DNA from: Heterostelium multicystogenum | Taxonomy: Eukaryota; Evosea; Eumycetozoa; Acytosteliales; Acytosteliaceae | DNA length: 64,000 nucleotides | Direction: 5' to 3' | NCBI GenBank assembly: GCA_003667245.1 | Contig: RCNN01000097.1 | Coordinates: forward strand, 1-64,000 | Part shown: in pieces, positions 18,786 to 27,343 of the stretch | Numbering within the stretch: position 1 is the stretch's first letter | How the letters are laid out: each line of letters opens with the position of its first letter | Made by a program: the position numbers and the translations under genes | Notes under the pieces: model-generated | What the model was told of the DNA's origin: nothing | Database searches by the model: none | The model's input: only the letters and a program-made list of their open reading frames with translations

Positions 18786-19291
18786 TCCAGGCACAGCCGC
18801 AGGCAGCGGTTGACGGCGCGGGTCATGTAGTCGCTGACCGAGCGTTGGGAAATGCCCAGCTCGGCCGCGATTTCCGGGTAGGTCAGGCCATTGAGTTGCG
18901 ACAGCAGAAAGGTCGCCTTGACCTTGGCCGGCAAGCCGTCGAGCAACTGGTCGATGGCCTGCAGGGCTTCGAGCATCTGCGCCAAATCCTCAGGGGATGG
19001 CGCGGGAGAGGTTTCGTCCTGGTCGAGGGCGTCGAGGTAGGCGCGCTCCAGGTCACGGCGACGCCACAGCTGGTACATCAGGCGTTGGGCAATGGTGGTG
19101 AGCAAGGCGCGTGGCTGGCGGATCGGCGCCACGCCCGGGGAACTCAGGAGCTGGACGAAGGTGTCGGCGGCGATGTCTTCGGCGTGGGCACGGGAATCGA
19201 GATGGCGGTGCAAACGGCCGCACAGCCAGTCGTAATGACTGCGGAATAATCCGCCCACGTAATCGCTGTGAGAAGTGTCGGCGCCGGACAT
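18782..19291 (-). CDS. ECF sigma factor, FecI-like
   Basis: Intact 169-residue sigma-70 family protein of the iron-starvation/FecI group. Region 2 is HYDWLCGRLHRHLDSRAHAE DIAADTFVQLL with RALLTTIAQRLMYQLWRRRD; region 4 is LPAKVKATFLLSQLNGLTYP then EIAAELGISQRSVSDYMTRA VNRCL with a clear helix-turn-helix. It is the first gene of a sigma-FecR-receptor set, so it should drive the receptor and perhaps the genes after it when ligand binds. The AT-rich gap upstream (19292-19400) probably holds its promoter, but I could not identify a convincing Fur box there. Confidence 0.92.
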   Translation of the reverse strand: MSGADTSHSDYVGGLFRSHYDWLCGRLHRHLDSRAHAEDIAADTFVQLLSSPGVAPIRQPRALLTTIAQRLMYQLWRRRDLERAYLDALDQDETSPAPSPEDLAQMLEALQAIDQLLDGLPAKVKATFLLSQLNGLTYPEIAAELGISQRSVSDYMTRAVNRCLRLCLE

Positions 19292-19408
19292 AGTGGCTCC
19301 ATCTGAGTAGGTTGCGCGTTATGTCCGGTGTTCCGGTGGAGCGATCCTAGCAAGGCTGCTTATTCTTTAATAATATTTAAAAGGTATTTTTATATAACCA
19401 ATCGCTCA

Positions 19409-19509
19409 CACGCTCTGCGTGGGAATGCCGCCTTGGACGCTCTGCGTCTGCTTTGAAATGGTGATGCAGAGCGTCACAGGATGCATTCCCACGCGGAGCG
19501 TGGGAACGA
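19409..19509. repeat. Intergenic palindromic repeat of the GTTCCCACGCTCTGCGTGGG class
   Basis: Contains ACGCTCTGCGTGGGAATGC at the left and GCATTCCCACGCGGAGCGTG at the right, with GACGCTCTGCGTC and GATGCAGAGCGTC between them. The outer and inner pairs form a long hairpin. It is a different repeat class from the REPINs elsewhere in the window. Confidence 0.8.
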
Positions 19510-20289
19510 TCATTGGAGGCGTGGATAACCCAAGGCTTCAGCCTGCTGCCGGTAATCCAGCAGCACCTGGTAATCCGCTTCGGTGGCGGGCAGCACTTCG
19601 TGTACGCCGAGGGTTTGCACCACTTCGGGCAGATCCTGCAAGGCCAGGTTCATGACCTCCCGCAGGTGTTCACTTGAGCCCGGCGCGCTGATGTAAGGCA
19701 GCGTCGGGCTGGGCGCGCTGCGGGTGACGATCCTCAGCCCGGCCACTTCCTCTGGCGCAAAACGGGCGAGGTAGTCGTAGGTCACGCTGTCGATGGCGGC
19801 AAGGTCGGCGCGGTTTTCCCGCAGCCAGCGCAGGCTTTCGCGATGGGCGCCGCTGATGCCGACTTCGGCAAAGAACCGACCGCCCTGCTGCAGCGGCGCC
19901 AGGCGTTCGCGCAGCAGGTTCATGCCGCTGTTGGAGTCATGGCCGTTGATCACGCCGCGGCTGTCTTGGAAGTCCGCCAAGGCAACGCGGGGATTGTCGT
20001 CGCGGGTCAGCAGCAGGCTGCAATGCTGGCCGCCGCTGCTGTGGGGCAGTTCGTAGCGCGGGCGGCCAATCACCTGGACTTGCCCGCGCAGCTCGGTCAT
20101 CAGCGGGTAGCCGCAGGTTTGCGTCAGCAGCAATTGCGGGGCACGCCACAGGCTGCGCAGGTCGAGATGATCAGCCTTGCGGCGGGTCGCGCCCAGGCGC
20201 TCAAGGATGCGCGAAAGCCAGCGCTCATTGGCCTGTTGCACCTGCTGCGGCGCCACGTACATCAGCAGTTCGGCGTAGCGGTCACTCAT
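19510..20289 (-). CDS. PhnD-like phosphate/phosphonate substrate-binding family protein without signal peptide
   Basis: Intact 259-residue frame. Similar in plan to PhnD/phosphite-type binding proteins: LLTQTCGYPLMTELRGQVQV, ADFQDSRGVINGHDSNSGMN with the usual Asn-Ser-Gly/Asp-Ser loop, ISGAHRESLRWLRENRADLA, AAIDSVTYDYLARF and SAPSPTLPYISAPGSSEHLR. There is no hydrophobic N-terminus (MSDRYAELLMYVAPQQVQQA), so as annotated it would stay in the cytoplasm. It sits between the desaturase gene (10-base gap upstream) and the sigma-factor cluster, so the desaturase and this protein look like one operon. Its ligand is unknown. Confidence 0.82.
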   Translation of the reverse strand: MSDRYAELLMYVAPQQVQQANERWLSRILERLGATRRKADHLDLRSLWRAPQLLLTQTCGYPLMTELRGQVQVIGRPRYELPHSSGGQHCSLLLTRDDNPRVALADFQDSRGVINGHDSNSGMNLLRERLAPLQQGGRFFAEVGISGAHRESLRWLRENRADLAAIDSVTYDYLARFAPEEVAGLRIVTRSAPSPTLPYISAPGSSEHLREVMNLALQDLPEVVQTLGVHEVLPATEADYQVLLDYRQQAEALGYPRLQ

Positions 20290-20298
20290 GGTCGTCTC

Positions 20299-21240
20299 TC
20301 AAGCAAAGGGGTGCCGTGGGCTGTCGATGGCCTTGAGCCCGTGACGGCCGATCAACTGGCCGTAACCCTGCACCAGGAACCCGCCGCTGCGCGCCACCCA
20401 TTGTTCGCGGCGCGCGCGGTACACGGTGGGCAGCAAATACCACGGCAGCTTCGGCAAGTCGTGATGCACCAGGTGCAGGTTATTGTTGAGGAACAGCCAG
20501 GTCCACGGCCAGGCGGCTTCGTTAAGCACCGTGCGCTGTTCCGGTTGTGGGTGCGGCCGATGCTCATAGTAGGAACGGATCGCCGCCACCGACAAGGCCG
20601 GCACGCTGACCAGCGCCACGTAGTGCCACACCGGCAGCACGCTGTAGTGGGCGATGAAGGTCAGCATCAGCACGGTCACGGTGCCATGGCTCAGCCACAT
20701 CAGCCACGCCTGGCGCTGGCCTTTGCGCAGGCGCCTGACCTCGTTGCGCGCCAGCTTCCACAGCGCCAGCGGCGAACCCAACAGGAAGCGCCCCAGGACG
20801 GTCTTGGTCAGCCAATGCAAGGTGCGCTCGAACAGCGAACTGTCATCCCACTGCCGCTGATTCAGGTAGCGGCTTTCCGGGTCGACACCGGGCACCGTCA
20901 GGTCTTCGTCGTTGTGGTGCACCAGGTGGCAGTTGCGGTACAGGGTGTAGGGGTACCAGACGGCAAACGGTGCGTAGCCGAGGAGTTTGTTCAAAGCAGT
21001 GAAGCGCGTGGGATGGCCGTGCAGCAGTTCGTGTTGCAGGGACATCCACAGCGTCACGAGCGGGATCAACAGTGCGGTACTCAGCCACAGGCCAAGCCAG
21101 TGGCTGGCGAGGATCACGGCAAACCAGCCGGCATAGACGCCGATCAACAGCAGCCAGGTCGGCCACTCGGTGCGGGCGGTAAAGGTCTGGGCCAGGGCTT
21201 CGATTTCCCGGCGCTGGGTTTCATCAAGGTAGTTGGACAT
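20299..21240 (-). CDS. Membrane fatty-acid desaturase-family protein
   Basis: Intact 313-residue integral-membrane protein. The three histidine clusters that bind the di-iron centre are present: HELLHGH (about residue 90), HLVHHNDED (about 125) and HLVHHDLPKLPWYLLPTVYR near the C-terminus. Hydrophobic segments include WLLLIGVYAGWFAVILASHW and TALLIPLVTLWMSLQHE. Such proteins insert double bonds in, or hydroxylate, hydrocarbon chains; the substrate here is not evident. It precedes the PhnD-like gene by ten bases and probably leads that operon. Confidence 0.88.
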   Translation of the reverse strand: MSNYLDETQRREIEALAQTFTARTEWPTWLLLIGVYAGWFAVILASHWLGLWLSTALLIPLVTLWMSLQHELLHGHPTRFTALNKLLGYAPFAVWYPYTLYRNCHLVHHNDEDLTVPGVDPESRYLNQRQWDDSSLFERTLHWLTKTVLGRFLLGSPLALWKLARNEVRRLRKGQRQAWLMWLSHGTVTVLMLTFIAHYSVLPVWHYVALVSVPALSVAAIRSYYEHRPHPQPEQRTVLNEAAWPWTWLFLNNNLHLVHHDLPKLPWYLLPTVYRARREQWVARSGGFLVQGYGQLIGRHGLKAIDSPRHPFA

Positions 21241-21343
21241 CGGCAGCTCAGGGCAGGCGTGGCCGACGAAAAAGTCGGCTTCATCCTGCTCTGTGCAATG
21301 GGGCGGGAAAATCTTGCAGATCGTTTGGTACTTAGCTTAGAAC

Positions 21344-21460
21344 TTAATGACCGAACAGGTTGCTGTCGGTTTTCTTGGCCTTTTTCTCGGCGCGTTTTTC
21401 ATCGGCGGTCTTTGCCGGTTTCTTCTTGTCAGCTTTCTTGGAATTCAGACCTTTGGCCAT
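21344..21460 (-). CDS. Very small lysine-rich protein
   Basis: A 38-residue frame, starting MAKGLNSKKADKKKPAKTAD and ending KKTDSNLFGH. More than a third of the residues are Lys, like small conserved Pseudomonas basic proteins of unknown role that may bind nucleic acid. It has its own ATG and clean stop in an otherwise empty gap between the desaturase and the acetyltransferase. Strong third-position GC bias is not testable at this size. Function unknown. Confidence 0.55.
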   Translation of the reverse strand: MAKGLNSKKADKKKPAKTADEKRAEKKAKKTDSNLFGH

Positions 21461-21574
21461 GATGCGTGCTCCACTTACAGGGGATGTAACACTGGGTATA
21501 ACACCGATTGCCCAACAGAAGGCGCTTTGCCCGACTTATAATCTGCACCCCCTGGATTCGCGTGTTTGAAAACC

Positions 21575-22012
21575 ATGCCCGAGTTGCACATTGACCGACT
21601 GGCAGAGCCGTTGTGGCCGCTGCTGAACAAGTTCTATCGCAGCCATAACTCACCGATGAAGGCCCTCAAGGGGGGCCAGTTGTGGGTGGCCAGGGGCAGC
21701 GAGATTGTCGCGGGCCTGTGCCTGACGCCGGTGGTGGGTGGGCAGTGGTTGACCGGGCTGTTTGTCGACCCGGCGCTGCGTGGCCAGGGGCTGGCGGCGC
21801 AATTGATTCGCGCCTCGGTCGCAAGCGTTGAAGGCACGGTGTGGCTGCTGTGCCATCCGGACCTGGAAGGCTTTTATCAACGCCTGGGTTTTACCCAGGA
21901 CACGTTGCTGCCGCAGTCCTTGTCGGAGCGCCTGGTGCGCTACAAACGCAACAAGCCGATGATCGCCATGGGCTTAGAACCGTTGGTGAGGTCGTCCTTC
22001 AATAAAGTGTGA
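21575..22012 (+). CDS. GNAT-family N-acetyltransferase
   Basis: Intact 145-residue protein. The acetyl-CoA-binding motif A reads LTGLFVDPALRGQGLAAQLI (the usual V.P..RG.G.A..L), and the C-terminal part has CHPDLEGFYQRLGFTQDTL, the FY.R.GF motif of the family. The N-terminus MPELHIDRLAEPLWPLLNKF suggests a small stand-alone enzyme; the acceptor (amine, antibiotic or protein) cannot be told. Start at the ATG 21575, the first ATG in frame. Confidence 0.87.
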   Translation: MPELHIDRLAEPLWPLLNKFYRSHNSPMKALKGGQLWVARGSEIVAGLCLTPVVGGQWLTGLFVDPALRGQGLAAQLIRASVASVEGTVWLLCHPDLEGFYQRLGFTQDTLLPQSLSERLVRYKRNKPMIAMGLEPLVRSSFNKV

Positions 22013-22072
22013 TCAGCCGCTGTGGGCCCCATGCTAGCCTCGGCGGCACCAGCGGCCCATTACAGGATGATC

Positions 22073-22891
22073 ATGAAAGCGACCCTTGCAGCCTTATCCC
22101 TTGCAGCCCTCCTCGCCCCGGCCTTGAGCCAGGCAGCCGAAGCGCCGGTTTCCGCCGAGCAGTATGCAACCGTGCTCGCCGGCAGTTGGCGCGTGCCGGC
22201 CAACAGCGCGCGTGATGGGTATCGTCACCCGCAGCAGACCCTGGAATTCTTTGGCCTGCGGGCCGACCAGACCCTGATCGAAATCACCCCCGGTGGTGGC
22301 TGGTACAGCGAGCTGCTGGCGCCGCTGCTCAAGGATAACGGCCACTACATCGCCGCCGTGCAGGCGCCGAACAGCAGTGCCTACGCGCGTACATCAGAAG
22401 AAAACCTGAAAAAGAAATTCGCCGCAGACCCGGTGCATTATTCCAAGGCCGGCTTCGCCGAGTTCGACCCCAAGGCTCCAGTGCTGGGCAAGCCTGGCTC
22501 GGCCGACACCGTGCTGACCTTTCGCAACGTGCATAACTGGGTGATGGCGGATACGGCGCCGGCGATGTTCGAGGCGTTCTTCAAGGTGTTGAAACCGGGC
22601 GGCGTGCTGGGGGTGGTGGATCACCGGGCCAAGGACGGGGCATCGCTGGAAGACATCAAGCACAGCGGTTACCTGACCACCGCGTATGTGGTGAAACTGG
22701 CGACGGATGCGGGGTTCAAGCTTGAGGGGCAGAGCGAGGTGAATGCCAACCCGAAAGATACCAAGGACTACCCGGATGGGGTCTGGACCTTGCCGCCGGC
22801 GTTGACGTTGGGGGAAAAGGACAAGGCGAAGTATGTGGCGATTGGTGAGTCGGACCGGATGACGTTGCGGTTTGTGAAGCCCGCAAAATAA
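22073..22891 (+). CDS. Exported class I SAM-dependent methyltransferase-like protein
   Basis: Intact 272-residue frame starting with a signal peptide (MKATLAALSLAALLAPALSQ AAEAP). The mature part has a methyltransferase-like core: LIEITPGGGWYSELLAPLLK in place of motif I, TVLTFRNVHNWVMADTAPAM, then VLKPGGVLGVVDHRAKDGAS and GYLTTAYVVKLATDAGFKLE. It matches the predicted methyltransferase family that is exported in several proteobacteria. A SAM-dependent enzyme in the periplasm lacks an obvious cofactor supply, so its real activity is open. Start chosen to give the signal peptide. Confidence 0.85.
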   Translation: MKATLAALSLAALLAPALSQAAEAPVSAEQYATVLAGSWRVPANSARDGYRHPQQTLEFFGLRADQTLIEITPGGGWYSELLAPLLKDNGHYIAAVQAPNSSAYARTSEENLKKKFAADPVHYSKAGFAEFDPKAPVLGKPGSADTVLTFRNVHNWVMADTAPAMFEAFFKVLKPGGVLGVVDHRAKDGASLEDIKHSGYLTTAYVVKLATDAGFKLEGQSEVNANPKDTKDYPDGVWTLPPALTLGEKDKAKYVAIGESDRMTLRFVKPAK

Positions 22892-22912
22892 GCTGAATGC
22901 ACGCAGAACAAA

Positions 22913-23002
22913 TGTGGGAGCGGGCTTGCTCGCGAATGCGGTGGATCAGTCTATATCTTCGGTGACTGGCACTCCGCTTTCGCGAGCAAGCCCGCTCCCA
23001 CA
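22913..23002. repeat. REPIN, GGGAGCGGGCTTGCTCGCGA type
   Basis: Inverted REP pair between two convergent genes; outer ~24 bases pair perfectly, inner GAATGCGGTG/CTCCGCTTTC only partly. Confidence 0.9.
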
Positions 23003-23027
23003 GTTTGAGGTGTGTTTTGCCTGAGGG

Positions 23028-23567
23028 TTATTCGTCTGCGGTGGGATCCATATCCGGGAACATCACTTCGATAAACCCGAACTTGCTGAAATCGGTAATC
23101 CGCGATGGGTACAGCCGGCCGATCAGATGATCGCACTCGTGCTGTACCACCCGCGCGTGAAAGCCTTCGGCAATCCGCACAATCGGCTCGCCCTTGGGGT
23201 CAAACCCTTCGTAGCGAATCTGCTGGTAACGGTCGACGGCCCCACGCAAGCCCGGCACCGACAGGCACCCTTCATAGCCTTCTTCCAGCACCGGGCTGAG
23301 CGGCGTGATCAGCGGGTTGATCAGGATGGTCTGGGGCACGGCGGGCGCGTCCGGGTAGCGTTCGCTGCTCTCGAAACCGAAGATCACCAGTTGCAGGTCC
23401 ACTCCAATCTGTGGCGCGGCGAGGCCGACGCCGCCGACGTGTTCCATGGTCTGGAACATGTCATCAATCAACTGCCACAGCTCGGGGCTGTCGAACATTT
23501 CCGGCGGAACCGGCGGGGCAATGCGCAGCAGGCGCTCATCGCCCATTTTCAGGATTTCACGGATCAT
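23028..23567 (-). CDS. def: Peptide deformylase
   Basis: Intact 179-residue enzyme that removes the formyl group from N-terminal Met of new proteins. All three deformylase motifs are present: GVGLAAPQI (residues ~46-54), EGCLSVPG (~97) and QHECDHLIG (~137), giving the Cys-His-His metal site and catalytic Glu. The C-terminus ([15 protein letters not shown]) is that of the type seen in stand-alone def paralogues; there is no fmt gene next to it, so this is probably a second deformylase rather than the def-fmt copy. Three bases separate it from the upstream YihY-type gene. Confidence 0.93.
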   Translation of the reverse strand: MIREILKMGDERLLRIAPPVPPEMFDSPELWQLIDDMFQTMEHVGGVGLAAPQIGVDLQLVIFGFESSERYPDAPAVPQTILINPLITPLSPVLEEGYEGCLSVPGLRGAVDRYQQIRYEGFDPKGEPIVRIAEGFHARVVQHECDHLIGRLYPSRITDFSKFGFIEVMFPDMDPTADE

Positions 23568-23570
23568 CGA

Positions 23571-24515
23571 TCAGACTTCATCGGTAGTGGGCTTGAGGGA
23601 AGGGTCGCGGCCAAGGCCTGAGACATGCTTTTTTTCGTCGTGCTCGCCAAAGTCCTTTTCACCAGGATCCTTGCCTTCGGCCGACATGTGTTCGATCACC
23701 GCGTTCATCTCCGCCCCCAGCAACAGCACGGCAGCCGAGATGTAGAAGTACAACAGCAGCACAATGATCGCGCCGATACTGCCATACATGGCGTTGTAGT
23801 CGGCAAAGGTTTTGACGTAGTAGCCAAACCCCAGGGAAGCGACGATCCAGACCACCACCGCCAGGACCGATCCCGGGGTGATAAAGCGAAACTTCTGTTT
23901 CACGTCAGGCATCACGTAGTACATCAACGCCACGGAGAACATCAACAGGATGACGATCAGCGGCCAACGCAGGATGGTCCACAGCGTGACCACGAATTCC
24001 TGCATGCCGATCTGCCCCGCCAGCCATTCCATCACCTGGGGCCCGAGCACCATCAAGGCGGCGGCGGCCAACAGCATGCCGGCGAAGCCTACGGTGTAGA
24101 AAATCGACAGCGGGAAGCGCTTCCAGATCGGTCGGCCTTCCACCACGTCATAGGCGGCATTCATCGCACTCATCATCAGGCGCACACCCGCCGAGGCGGT
24201 GTACAGCGCGATCACGATACCCACCGACAACAGGCCACCCTTGGATTGCTGCAACTGGTCGATCACCGGGTTGACCTGCTCCAGGGCCTGGGGCGGCAAT
24301 ACCAGTTCCGATTGCATGCGCAGCCAGGTGAAGAAGTCCGGCAGGTGCAGGAAACCGATCAGGGCAATCAGGAACAGCAGGAAGGGAAACAGCGAGAACA
24401 GCATCTGGTAGGCCAGCGCCGAGGCGTACGTAGGCATCTCGTCATCGAGGAACTCTGTGACAGTGCGCACCAGCACTTTGTGCAGGGGCAAGCCTTGTAA
24501 TACCGGAAAAATCAT
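23571..24515 (-). CDS. YihY/virulence factor BrkB-family membrane protein
   Basis: Intact 314-residue inner-membrane protein with about six hydrophobic helices (LFSLFPFLLFLIALIGFLHL; SVGIVIALYTASAGVRLMMS; SIFYTVGFAGMLLAAAALMV; IVILLMFSVALMYYVM; SVLAVVVWIVASLGFGYYVK; AIIVLLLYFYISAAVLLLGA). The DDEMPTYASALAYQMLFSLF start and GAEMNAVIEH end are typical of the family once mislabelled ribonuclease BN. The C-terminal tail is charged and cytoplasmic. Function in Pseudomonas unknown. Just upstream of def on the same strand. Confidence 0.9.
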   Translation of the reverse strand: MIFPVLQGLPLHKVLVRTVTEFLDDEMPTYASALAYQMLFSLFPFLLFLIALIGFLHLPDFFTWLRMQSELVLPPQALEQVNPVIDQLQQSKGGLLSVGIVIALYTASAGVRLMMSAMNAAYDVVEGRPIWKRFPLSIFYTVGFAGMLLAAAALMVLGPQVMEWLAGQIGMQEFVVTLWTILRWPLIVILLMFSVALMYYVMPDVKQKFRFITPGSVLAVVVWIVASLGFGYYVKTFADYNAMYGSIGAIIVLLLYFYISAAVLLLGAEMNAVIEHMSAEGKDPGEKDFGEHDEKKHVSGLGRDPSLKPTTDEV

Positions 24516-24635
24516 AGCGTCTCCTTTCGCCGCAAAAAGTTGAGTTCGTGGGCGACTCAGGGGCCGTTTTCTACATCAAGGTAGCTTATTTGGCGACCTT
24601 GAAACAATTTCCAAACTTTAATCACTGCAGGTGAC

Positions 24636-24663
24636 ACAAAAACGGCCATCCGTGGATGGCCGT
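24636..24663 (-). terminator. Rho-independent terminator after the CsbD gene
   Basis: On the minus strand GACGGCCATCCACGGATGGCC is a perfect stem (ACGGCCATCC/GGATGGCCGT) followed by a T run. It lies 34 bases after the CsbD stop. Confidence 0.8.
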
Positions 24664-24696
24664 CGGGCTGCTGGAGTGCAGGCAGCCAGGTCGGGA

Positions 24697-24882
24697 CTAT
24701 TTGACCGCTTTCTTTACTGCGTCCTTGGTGTCGCCGACTGCTTTTTGCACTTCACCTTTCTTTTCCTGAACCACGCCTTCAGCCCGCAACTTGTCGTTGC
24801 CGGTGACTTTGCCAACACCTTGCTTGATGTTGCCTACGGCTTCGTTCGCCAAACCTTTTGCCTTATCCGATGTGCTACTCAT
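24697..24882 (-). CDS. CsbD-family stress protein
   Basis: Intact 61-residue hydrophilic protein: [40 protein letters not shown] and [20 protein letters not shown]. The A.G...GN.K...GKVTG...L.AEG..Q...G pattern is the CsbD fold, a small helical protein induced by general stress in many bacteria; molecular role unknown. Followed by a clear terminator. Confidence 0.92.
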   Translation of the reverse strand: MSSTSDKAKGLANEAVGNIKQGVGKVTGNDKLRAEGVVQEKKGEVQKAVGDTKDAVKKAVK

Positions 24883-25081
24883 GGTATTTCTCCTGGGAAC
24901 AATCAAGGATTTTTGGTCACTACGTAAACGTTGACCCTTGGCCTTTCCAGAGAGTTTCAATTATTTTTTCAGCGCATTTCATCGCGCCGTACAGGTTTGG
25001 CTTTATGTTTTGCGGCCAACCCACGAGAATGCCGGCACATCCAGGCGCAAGCGCTGGGTAACAGATTCCCGTAGGAAGGTT

Positions 25082-25459
25082 ATGAAACTCAATAAAGCAC
25101 AGGCCATTGCCCGCAGAAACCAGGAACTGGGCGGTGCCGTACTCGGTGTCAACAACTGCCACTTCACCGACCTGGACCGCAAAACGCAACATCTGGTGGT
25201 TCGACCTGCCGGTGGGCCGGATTGCCGTGGGCCAGTACGAGTGGATCCACTTGTTGATGCACAACGCCGAGAGCGACCAGTTGCTGCACCTGAAGGTGCC
25301 AACGGTGTTTCTGCGCGAGAAGCTGGAAGGCCTGGTGGTGCGCAATGCCGGCAAGCGCAAGCCGGAGATTACCCTGGAGCTGAGTGCCGACAAGGACTCG
25401 TTCCTCAAGGACGTACGCCCGGCCGGTGCCGGTGTGAGCTCGCGCAGTTCGCACTGTAG
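25082..25459 (+). CDS. Conserved Pseudomonas hypothetical protein (frameshifted)
   Basis: Corrected product ~125 residues: MKLNKAQAIARRNQELGGAV, NNCHFTDLDRK, then after an indel near 25185 NIWWFDLPVGRIAVGQYEWI, HLLMHNAESDQLLHLKVPTV and FLREKLEGLVVRNAGKRKPE ITLELS. A last indel near 25438 makes the end AQFAL with stop at 25459. Strand-like hydrophobic patterns without membrane segments or signal peptide; no known family recognised. It stands alone between the CsbD gene (divergent) and a REPIN. Confidence 0.6.
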   Translation: MKLNKAQAIARRNQELGGAVLGVNNCHFTDLDRKTQHLVVRPAGGPDCRGPVRVDPLVDAQRRERPVAAPEGANGVSAREAGRPGGAQCRQAQAGDYPGAECRQGLVPQGRTPGRCRCELAQFAL

Positions 25460-25476
25460 GAATTACGGTCTAAACC

Positions 25477-25565
25477 TGTGGGAGCTGGCTTGCCTGCGAT
25501 AGCGGTGGGTCAGCTAACACTGCTTTGACTGGCCCACCGCTATCGCAGGCAAGCCAGCTCCCACA
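25477..25565. repeat. REPIN, GGAGCTGGCTTGCCTGCGAT type
   Basis: Inverted pair TGTGGGAGCTGGCTTGCCTG...CAGGCAAGCCAGCTCCCACA, with GATAGCGGTGGG/CCCACCGCTATC also paired, giving arms of about 36 bases. Confidence 0.9.
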
Positions 25566-25604
25566 TTTGGATTGCATTCCAAGTTACGGAATCAGCGTTC
25601 AATA

Positions 25605-25633
25605 AAAAGCCCCGCATCTGCGGGGCTTTTTGT
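25605..25633. terminator. Bidirectional terminator
   Basis: AAAAAGCCCCGCATCTGCGGGGCTTTTT: an 8-bp GC stem (GCCCCGC/GCGGGGC) with A and T runs, usable from either side, between the hypothetical gene (+) and fadD1 (-). Confidence 0.88.
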
Positions 25634-25643
25634 TGGGGCCGAT

Positions 25644-27343
25644 TTACTTCTTCAAACCCAGCTTTTTCAGTTCTTCGTCCCGCAGTTCGCGGCGCAGGAT
25701 CTTGCCCACGTTGGTAGTCGGCAGCGCATCGCGGAAATTCCACGGCCTTGGGCACCTTGTAGCCGGGTGACGTTGGCGCGCATGTGCTCCATCACCTGGT
25801 CTTTGGTCAGGCTGGCACCCGGCTTGACCACGATGAAGATCTTGATGTGTTCCCCGGACTTCTCGTCCGGCACACCAATGGCCGCGCATTGCAGCACGCC
25901 CGGCAGGGTCGCCAGCACGTCTTCCAGCTCGTTGGGGTAGACGTTGAAACCGGAGACCAGAATCATGTCCTTCTTGCGGTCGACAATGCGCATGTAGCCA
26001 TCCGGCTGGATGATCGCGATGTCACCGGTCTTCAGCCAGCCTTCGCTGTCGAGAATCTCGGCGGGTGGCGTCTTCGCGCTGCCAGTAGCCCTTCATCACT
26101 TGCGGGGCCTTGACGCACAACTCGCCCACTTCACCCAGTGCCAGTTCGACGCCGTCATCGGTGATGACCTTGCACAGGGTCGACGGCACCGGAATGCCGA
26201 TGGTGCCGATCTGGATGTTCTGGATCGGGTTCACGGTGGCCACCGGGCTGGTTTCGGTCATGCCGTAACCTTCGCAGATGGAGCAGCGGTGACCGCTTTC
26301 CAGCGCTCGGCCGCCGCCAGTTGCAGGGCCATTGCCGCCGGACAGGGTGACTTTCAGCGCCGAGAAATCCAGCTTGCGGAAGGCGTCGTTGTTGCACAGG
26401 GCAACAAACAGGGTGTTCAGGCCGACAAAAGCCGCTGAACTTCCACTTCGACAGTTCCTTGACCATCGCCGACAGGTCGCGCGGGTTGCTGATCAGGATG
26501 TTGTGGTTGCCGATCAGCATCATCGCCATGCAATGAAAGGTGAAGGCATAGATGTGGTACAGCGGCAGCGGGGTAATCAGGATTTCGCAACCTTCATTCA
26601 GGTTGGAACCCATCAGCGCCTGCACTGCAGCATGTTGGCGACGAGGTTGCGGTGGGTCAGCATTCGCGCCCTTGGCCACGCCCGTGGTGCCGCCGGTGTA
26701 TTGCAGCACGGCGACTTCGTCGCTGGCGGGGCTGACTTCGTTCACCGGCTGGCCGTGGCCCTTGGCCAATACGTCGTTGAACTTGATCGCCTTGGGCAAG
26801 TGATAGGCCGGGACCATCTTCTTCACGTACTTGATGACGCTGTTGATCAGCAGGCGCTTGAGCGGCGGCAACAGGTCGGCGACTTCGGTGACGATCACGT
26901 GCCGGGACGGAAGTCTTGGGCACGACTTTTTCAGCCAGGTGCGCCATGTTGGCCAGGCAGACCAGGGCCTTGGCACCGGAGTCGTTGAATTGGTGTTCCA
27001 TTTCCCGCGCGGTGTACAGCGGGTTGGTATTGACCACGATCAGGCCAGCACGGATGGCGCCGAACCACGGCGACCGGGTATTGCAGGACGTTGGGCAGTT
27101 GCACGGCGATTCGATCACCGGGCTGCAAGTCGGTATGCTGTTGCAGGTAAGCGGCGAAGGCGCCGGACAGTTCGTACAGTTCACCGTAGGTGATTGTCTT
27201 GCCCAGGTTGCTGAAAGCCGGTTTGTTGGCGAAGCGTTGGCAGGACTGCTTCAGTACCGCCTGAATATTCGGATTACTCGTCTGGATTGATTTCTGCAGC
27301 AATCCCGGCGGGGTACTTATCCTTCCAAAAAGTCTTCGATCAT
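25644..27343 (-). CDS. fadD1: Long-chain acyl-CoA synthetase FadD1 (heavily frameshifted)
   Basis: Activates fatty acids to acyl-CoA for beta-oxidation, at the inner membrane face. The corrected sequence starts [22 protein letters not shown] and runs through [20 protein letters not shown], the ATP-binding motif [31 protein letters not shown] and the C-terminal domain with [40 protein letters not shown] and the catalytic-lysine end [20 protein letters not shown]. About 565 residues, as for Pseudomonas FadD1. At least eight single-base indels, several in runs (an extra T near 27330, an extra A near 27270). Tandem with fadD2 upstream, as in P. aeruginosa. Confidence 0.92.

Noticed and set aside
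19292..19400. Fur box upstream of the FecI-like sigma gene
   Set aside because: The stretch is AT-rich, but no 19-base inverted repeat close to the Fur consensus could be found.
19843..21462. A 539-codon plus-strand open frame over the PhnD-like and desaturase genes
   Set aside because: Antisense shadow; the minus strand has two clear protein families with conserved motifs.
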